From: Cinclus cinclus
Taxonomy: Eukaryota; Chordata; Aves; Passeriformes; Cinclidae
Direction of reading: 5' to 3'
DNA: 64,000 bases
NCBI RefSeq assembly: GCF_963662255.1
Contig: NC_085047.1
Location: 55,426,006 to 55,490,005 of the forward strand
Numbering within the stretch: the stretch's first letter is position 1; the number at the start of each line of letters is the position of its first letter. Made by a program: the position numbers and the translations under genes. The notes under the pieces were generated by a model, which did not search any database, was not told where the DNA came from, and worked only from the letters and a program-made list of their open reading frames with translations. Of this stretch, positions 63,451 to 64,000 are shown in pieces.

Positions 63451-64000
63451 TCTCTTCCAGGGCCTTGTGCAGTGTCTCCTTAGATTGCTGTGAACTTCGT
63501 TAAACTATACTGCCTTTAGTAAAAAAATGTTGTGAGTATAATACTCATGAACATATAAAGTAATATAATTTATTGTATTATTTACTTTGAATAGGCCTAC
63601 TGATGTCCTCTGATGCACCCTTATTTTTTTATTGATAGGGAAAATGAAAAGTTGATCCCTGTCCATCCCTTTTGTTTGTGACTTCAAAACAATTATTGCT
63701 GTTTTGAAAACAAATTTTGCTGTTTATTAGAGAGGTGCTGTAGTTACAGTCTCTGAAGAAGACTGCATTGCCCCAGGGCTGGAAAGCTATTTCTTCTTAG
63801 CTCTGCCAATCAACCACCAGTCTGCCAGCTATCTGTGGCAGATGTTGAAGCTGCTGTGGCAAAGAAGTCTTTCCAAGATCCTGGGGAACTGGAAGCCTAG
63901 ATGAGCACATTCTGAGAGAACCATTCTTTTCCACTGCTAGGGAAGATGCATTAGAGGAAAAGATGCAGTCATGCATATTGTGCTCTTAAAACCCTGCTGG
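63451..64000. other. No gene seen
   Basis: AT-rich sequence to the window end. A 60-codon minus frame at 63,505-63,687 has no domain. Nothing else is supported. Confidence 0.55.

Overview
The window looks like avian nuclear DNA that is almost entirely non-coding. The organism call rests on several chicken-repeat-1 (CR1) LINE fragments. One keeps a typical bird CR1 3' end (a 'dominant-strand' tail with attctgtga-type terminal repeats near 35,500), and another keeps the antisense form of the same tail (near 29,827). There are no recognisable mammalian SINEs, and long AT-rich stretches alternate with a very CpG-rich block. The exact species cannot be read from the sequence. A non-avian archosaur cannot be strictly excluded.

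Layout. 1-43,600 is a gene desert: AT-rich single-copy-like sequence with short GC-richer pockets, microsatellites and LINE fossils. CR1 pieces cluster at 35.3-37.2 kb, where three separate insertions lie side by side. Others lie at 29.8 kb and 40.0-40.65 kb, and an older repeat family is present at 5.65 and again at 63.24 kb. 43,600-53,950 is a roughly 10 kb CpG-rich domain made of several islands (43.7-44.3, 47.7-47.9, 49.6-49.9 and 51.3-53.9 kb). They are separated by A-rich or pyrimidine-rich low-complexity tracts and by a 10-11 bp degenerate tandem repeat at 44.3-44.7 kb. 53,950-64,000 is again AT-rich, with no convincing coding exon. It could be the first intron of a plus-strand gene or more intergenic DNA.

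Genes. No open reading frame could be assigned to a known protein. The long frames in the GC-rich block follow base composition (proline, alanine, arginine and glycine runs on both strands) and show no domain. The best evidence for a transcription unit is a plus-strand promoter arrangement in the strongest island. A TATA/MEF2-like element at 52,239-52,248 is followed about 300 bases later by a good 5' splice site at 52,543. This suggests a mostly untranslated first exon of about 270 bases, with the coding exons outside the window to the right. A long multi-island CpG domain beside a gene desert is typical of developmental regulator loci in vertebrates, but the gene cannot be named from what is visible.

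No tRNA, rRNA, CRISPR, prokaryotic or viral gene was found.
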